From an uncultured Porphyromonadaceae bacterium (GTDB taxonomy: Bacteria > Bacteroidota > Bacteroidia > Bacteroidales > Muribaculaceae), in NCBI GenBank assembly GCA_900547825.1, contig URII01000006.1, forward strand, positions 4,631 to 68,630: DNA of 64,000 bases, read 5' to 3'. The translations under genes and the position numbers were made by a program. Positions 60,537-64,000 of this stretch are shown piece by piece (the first letter of the stretch is position 1; every line of letters starts with the position of its first letter). The notes below the pieces were generated by a model, which did no database searches, was not told the DNA's origin, and was given only the letters and a program-made list of their open reading frames with translations.

Positions 60537-61952
60537 TCAATTCTTCATCAGCCTGCCCTCATTTTTAAGAGCATTTATCACAGAATAGAGTATGCCGTTG
60601 ATGAATTGGCCGCTTTTGGGTGTGGAATAGGAGTTGGCCATCTCAATGTATTCGTTGAGCGATACTGCCAGCGGTATGGCGGGGAATGTGAGTATCTCGG
60701 CTATGGCTACTGTCATTATCACTACATCCATAAGGGCGAGGCGTCCGGAATCCCATTGGTCGTTGCGTATGAAGCGGTCTATCAGCTCACGGTATTCCAG
60801 GCGGTTGTCCACCGCCGTTTTGAATAGCTCGGGGCCGAATTCCTCATCCTCGAGATCCTTGTATTTGGGCAGCAGTTCCATTGCCGCAGGATCATCTGAA
60901 ACACTTATGCGGCGGATGGTCTTGAGCACGAATGTACCCATTATGTCAAGATCGTCGTTCCAGTATACGGATTTTGATTCCAATGTTTCCGCCAGCTCGT
61001 CGTCAGGCAGGATTATCGTCTTCATCACCGAGCGCCAGAATCGGCAGTCATCCTCGAATGTGACCTCTTTTGCTTCCATGTACTCGGCATAGAGTTGCGA
61101 AGCCTTGATCTTATCCAAAAGATGTTTTACCAGCACATCGTCGTCGGTCCATGACACGGGATTATCCGCGAGATATTCCGTCATCGAATTGTTTTCGGCT
61201 ATGGCTTTTACGAATTTGTTGTCAATGAAACGTGTGTCGGGATTCAGATCGGAAGAGGTTGGGAGGAATTTGTTGCGGGCGGCATCTAATCTCAGATCCT
61301 CCGTCCGGGTGATCTCACACGGAAGCAGAAGAAGTGAATGATACAATTCGTAGGCTTTGTCGAGCGACCGTGTCAGTGATTTTCTTGAGTTTGTCAGCAG
61401 GAGCCTGTCATCGCTGTAGGCATTGAGGGTGTCTATGGCCATTCTTATACCTTCCTCCATGCCCTTGATGGTGAAGTCGTCGTTTTTGCGGCACAAGGCT
61501 GTGAACATCTCCGACGGAGCTATCACAGACTCAATTACAGTGCGCCAGAATGCCACATCCTCCTTTATGGTCTTGTCTTTCTGCCGTATGAAACTGCGGT
61601 ATGCCGCACAGCCGGTCACGGCAGAGTACATTGCTTCGTAACTGTTGGTGTCCAGCCCTGACAACGGCTTGTTTTTTTCAAAAGCTTCTTTGAGATCGTT
61701 CTCACTCATCAGGCCGCGGCCCACACGGTTTGAGGCGAGGTGCCGGTTCTCATTGGAGCTGTTGCGCCCGGCAACTGAAAGTCCCGACATCTTTATGATA
61801 AGCGCGAGTAGATCAAGGTAAACATCATAGGCGCATTTGCGGTCACGCGACGGCGAGTCAGGCATGGGAATTATGTTGAAATCACTTCTGTTGAGCAGAT
61901 AAGAGTAAAACATCTGCACCACTTTGATTCTGATCAGCACACGGTTTATCAT
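60537..61952 (-). CDS. nusB: Transcription antitermination factor NusB with large internal insert
   Basis: The start MINRVLIRIKVVQMFYSYLLN and the region from about residue 185 (SLDKAYELYHSLLLL, LPTSSDLNPDTRF, YWNDDLDIMGTFVLKTI, FMDVV-like MDVVIMTVAIAEIL, TPKSGQFING) match Bacteroidetes NusB, which is near 310 residues. Residues ~25-185 are extra; part (FWRTVIESVIAPSEMF to GIRMAIDTL, 135-176) looks like a diverged copy of 305-348 (FWRSVMKTIILPDDEL to VLKTIRRI). NusB acts with NusE in rRNA antitermination. The insert's effect is unknown. Confidence 0.9.
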   Translation of the reverse strand: MINRVLIRIKVVQMFYSYLLNRSDFNIIPMPDSPSRDRKCAYDVYLDLLALIIKMSGLSVAGRNSSNENRHLASNRVGRGLMSENDLKEAFEKNKPLSGLDTNSYEAMYSAVTGCAAYRSFIRQKDKTIKEDVAFWRTVIESVIAPSEMFTALCRKNDDFTIKGMEEGIRMAIDTLNAYSDDRLLLTNSRKSLTRSLDKAYELYHSLLLLPCEITRTEDLRLDAARNKFLPTSSDLNPDTRFIDNKFVKAIAENNSMTEYLADNPVSWTDDDVLVKHLLDKIKASQLYAEYMEAKEVTFEDDCRFWRSVMKTIILPDDELAETLESKSVYWNDDLDIMGTFVLKTIRRISVSDDPAAMELLPKYKDLEDEEFGPELFKTAVDNRLEYRELIDRFIRNDQWDSGRLALMDVVIMTVAIAEILTFPAIPLAVSLNEYIEMANSYSTPKSGQFINGILYSVINALKNEGRLMKN

Positions 61953-62068
61953 AACTTTTTCAATGTTCGATTATGGAGTATGAATAGTTGTCGGTTTTCA
62001 GCTGCAAAATTACTAAAAAAATCCTTACGGGCATATTGGCGGCAGTTATATTTTTATAGGTAAGTCAC

Positions 62069-62099
62069 GTTGTAGGTTATTCAAAAATTGCTAAATTTG
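62069..62099 (+). promoter_or_regulatory. Promoter of mce
   Basis: GTTG (62069-62072), 19 nt, TAAATTTG (62092-62099); start codon at 62150, leader about 45 nt. Confidence 0.7.
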
Positions 62100-62149
62100 C
62101 AACGTTGAAAATATAAGACACTTAACCTCAACTAAAATAAACGACTATC

Positions 62150-62569
62150 ATGAACATTTCTCACATCGAACACGTGGGTATCGCGGTACCTTCACTCGAA
62201 GAAGCTATCCCTTTCTATGAAAAAGTACTCGGACTTAAATGCTTTGCAATCGAAGAAGTAGCTGACCAGAAAGTCAAGACTGCTTTCTTTCAGGTAGGGC
62301 AGACTAAAATAGAGTTGCTGGAAGGAACGTCAGAGGACAGCGCCATTTCCAAGTTTATCGCATCCAATGGCGGTCGCGGAGGTATCCAGCATATAGCTTT
62401 CGCCATGGCCGACGGAGTGGCCAACGCGCTTGCAGAAGCTGAAGAAAAAGGTTGTCGCCTCATTGACAAAGCTCCCCGCCGTGGAGCTGAGGGCCTCAAC
62501 ATCGCATTCCTTCATCCCAAATCGACCTGTGGCGCGCTTGTGGAACTTTGCGAGAAGCCCGCGGAATAA
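62150..62569 (+). CDS. mce: Methylmalonyl-CoA epimerase
   Basis: The 139-residue VOC-fold enzyme interconverts (R)- and (S)-methylmalonyl-CoA. Metal-binding residues sit in ISHIEHVGIAVPSLEEA (His), KTAFFQVGQTKIELLE (Glu) and GGIQHIAFAM (His). It is followed after 59 nt by the carboxyltransferase gene, the usual pair for propionate formation from succinate. Confidence 0.95.
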   Translation: MNISHIEHVGIAVPSLEEAIPFYEKVLGLKCFAIEEVADQKVKTAFFQVGQTKIELLEGTSEDSAISKFIASNGGRGGIQHIAFAMADGVANALAEAEEKGCRLIDKAPRRGAEGLNIAFLHPKSTCGALVELCEKPAE

Positions 62570-62628
62570 TGAATCACGGTCGTAGACCTCAATAAATCAT
62601 AAAAGAGTTACTTACTTAAATTCAAATA

Positions 62629-63990
62629 ATGAGCAACCAATTAGAAAAAGTGCAGGAACTCATTGCTCTGCGCAATGAAGCACGACTCGGCGGTGGCGAG
62701 AAAGCCATCCAGAAACAGCATGACAAGGGCAAATATACAGCCCGTGAGAGAATAGCCCAGCTCCTTGACGAAGGTTCGTTCGAGGAGATTGACATGTTTG
62801 TGCGTCACCGCTGCTATAACTTCGGACAGGAAAAGAAAAGCTATCTCGGCGACGGCGTAGTGACTGGTTACGGTACCATAAACGGACGTCTCGTATATGT
62901 GTTCGCCCAGGATTTCACAGTGTTCGGAGGCTCTCTGAGCGAGACTATGGCACAGAAGATCTGTAAGATCATGGATATGGCAATGAAGATGGGCGCACCT
63001 GTTATCGGTCTTAACGACTCGGGCGGCGCACGTATTCAGGAAGGTATCAATGCACTCGCAGGTTATAGCGAAATATTCCAGCGCAACATCCTTGCATCCG
63101 GTGTCATTCCCCAGATATCCGGCATTCTCGGACCGTGTGCGGGCGGTGCAGTGTATTCACCTGCGCTTACCGACTTTACAATTATGACCAAGGAGATCTC
63201 TTACATGTTCCTTACCGGACCGAAGGTTGTGAAGACTGTTACCGGCGAGGATGTGACACAGGAAGCTCTGGGTGGTGCGTCGGTACATGCCTCAAAGAGC
63301 GGTGTGGCTCATTTCGCGGCAGAAAACGGCGAAGAGACCCTGAAAATCATACGTCAGCTTTTCAGCTACATTCCGCAGAACAATCTTGAAGAGCCCCCGT
63401 TGGTTGAATGCAATGACCCGATCGACCGTCTTGAGGACTCTCTCAACGAGATCATTCCTGATTCGGCCAACCGTCCCTACGATATGTATGAGGTGATCGG
63501 CGCTATTATTGACAACGGCGAGTTCCTTGAGATACAGCGTGACTATGCCAAGAACATCATCATAGGCTTCGCCCGCTTCAACGGACAGGCTGTCGGCATT
63601 GTCGCCAACCAGCCCAAGTTCCTCGCCGGTGTGCTTGACTGCAACGCTTCGCGCAAGGCTGCTCGTTTTGTACGTTTCTGCGACGCATTCAACATTCCTC
63701 TGGTTACTCTTGTGGACGTGCCCGGATTCCTTCCCGGCACAGGTCAGGAATACAATGCTGTCATTCTTCATGGAGCCAAGTTGCTTTACGCCTATGGCGA
63801 GGCTACTGTGCCCAAAGTCACAGTCACATTGCGCAAGAGCTATGGCGGTAGCCACATTGTGATGAGCTGCAAGCAGCTCCGCGGCGATATGAACTACGCA
63901 TGGCCCACTGCTGAGATTGCAGTTATGGGCGGTGCCGGCGCAGTGCAACTTTTCCATTACAAGTTGAGCAAACATTTTCTCCATAATTAA
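62629..63990 (+). CDS. Acyl-CoA carboxylase beta subunit (methylmalonyl-CoA/propionyl-CoA), C-terminally truncated
   Basis: The 453-residue frame matches the carboxyltransferase subunit of the propionyl/methylmalonyl-CoA family: GGEKAIQKQHDKGKYTARER, GLNDSGGARIQEGINALAGY, SGILGPCAGGAVYSPALTDF, and VDVPGFLPGTGQEYN. It follows the family closely up to AEIAVMGGAGAVQ, then ends in LFHYKLSKHFLHN. Normal members run ~510 residues, so about 55 C-terminal residues are lost, and the DNA from about 63945 is AT-rich and unlike the gene. An insertion or rearrangement at the edge is likely; the enzyme is probably impaired. Confidence 0.85.
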   Translation: MSNQLEKVQELIALRNEARLGGGEKAIQKQHDKGKYTARERIAQLLDEGSFEEIDMFVRHRCYNFGQEKKSYLGDGVVTGYGTINGRLVYVFAQDFTVFGGSLSETMAQKICKIMDMAMKMGAPVIGLNDSGGARIQEGINALAGYSEIFQRNILASGVIPQISGILGPCAGGAVYSPALTDFTIMTKEISYMFLTGPKVVKTVTGEDVTQEALGGASVHASKSGVAHFAAENGEETLKIIRQLFSYIPQNNLEEPPLVECNDPIDRLEDSLNEIIPDSANRPYDMYEVIGAIIDNGEFLEIQRDYAKNIIIGFARFNGQAVGIVANQPKFLAGVLDCNASRKAARFVRFCDAFNIPLVTLVDVPGFLPGTGQEYNAVILHGAKLLYAYGEATVPKVTVTLRKSYGGSHIVMSCKQLRGDMNYAWPTAEIAVMGGAGAVQLFHYKLSKHFLHN

Positions 63991-64000
63991 AACCTGTGCT

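Noticed and set aside
1..64000. CRISPR arrays
   Set aside because: No array of regularly spaced identical repeats was found; the tandem repeats seen are two or three units with no spacers.

Overview
The window comes from a gut-type Bacteroidales chromosome, most likely Muribaculaceae or a close relative. This rests on repeated TAnnTTTG promoter boxes with TTTG/TTG about 19-21 nt upstream, SusC-like outer-membrane proteins, GldH, a Bacteroidetes-type NusB, RicT beside RNase Y, and a propionate-pathway pair (mce plus carboxyltransferase). The assignment is from recognised families; no database was searched.

Layout. 1-3.5 kb: end of a LysM/periplasmic-binding-like protein, a PorT-like barrel, an unassigned small RNA gene with its own promoter and terminator, and a TonB-receptor-like protein. 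3.5-14.7 kb, minus strand: lipoprotein, fabF-acpP, tRNA nucleotidyltransferase, M24 peptidase, gldH, ricT, rny, zapA with a coiled-coil partner, and cardiolipin synthase. 14.8-23.2 kb, plus strand: a tightly packed run (PQQ-like lipoprotein, esterase, ybaK, aroC, radical SAM, uvrD/pcrA helicase, nspC) behind one clear promoter. 23.2-29.1 kb: MATE pump, secreted GH13 amylase, esterase and a helical protein. 29.2-37.6 kb: two outer-membrane receptors tied to regulators, one downstream of an ECF sigma/anti-sigma pair, one divergent from a sensor kinase/OmpR-type regulator pair over tandem direct repeats.

37.6-39.2 kb holds a split HipA system (hipB-hipS-hipT order) with three operator-like palindromes. 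39.3-56.1 kb is an integrative element of about 16.8 kb in the 3' end of tRNA-Ser(GCT). The intact tRNA is at the right end, a 13-bp copy of its 3' end at the left, and a tyrosine integrase sits next to the left end. It carries a secreted-protein operon, a cluster of inverted-repeat-bounded promoter cassettes, a truncated serine recombinase, unknown genes, a DUF3853-type HTH protein, a structured leader, a ParB-like protein, a DUF5131-like protein and a helicase-primase fusion. I saw no relaxase or conjugation genes.

56.3-64 kb returns to core genes: tgt, lptF/G-type permease, coaE-ybbR-yajC-nusB on the minus strand (the NusB has an unusual insert), then mce and a carboxyltransferase whose C-terminus is lost just before the window ends. 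The most interesting parts are the inverted-repeat promoter cassettes at 44.2-45.0 kb, the HipBST-like system with its operators, the helicase-primase fusion, and the structured RNAs at 1.05-1.28 kb and 48.97-49.12 kb.
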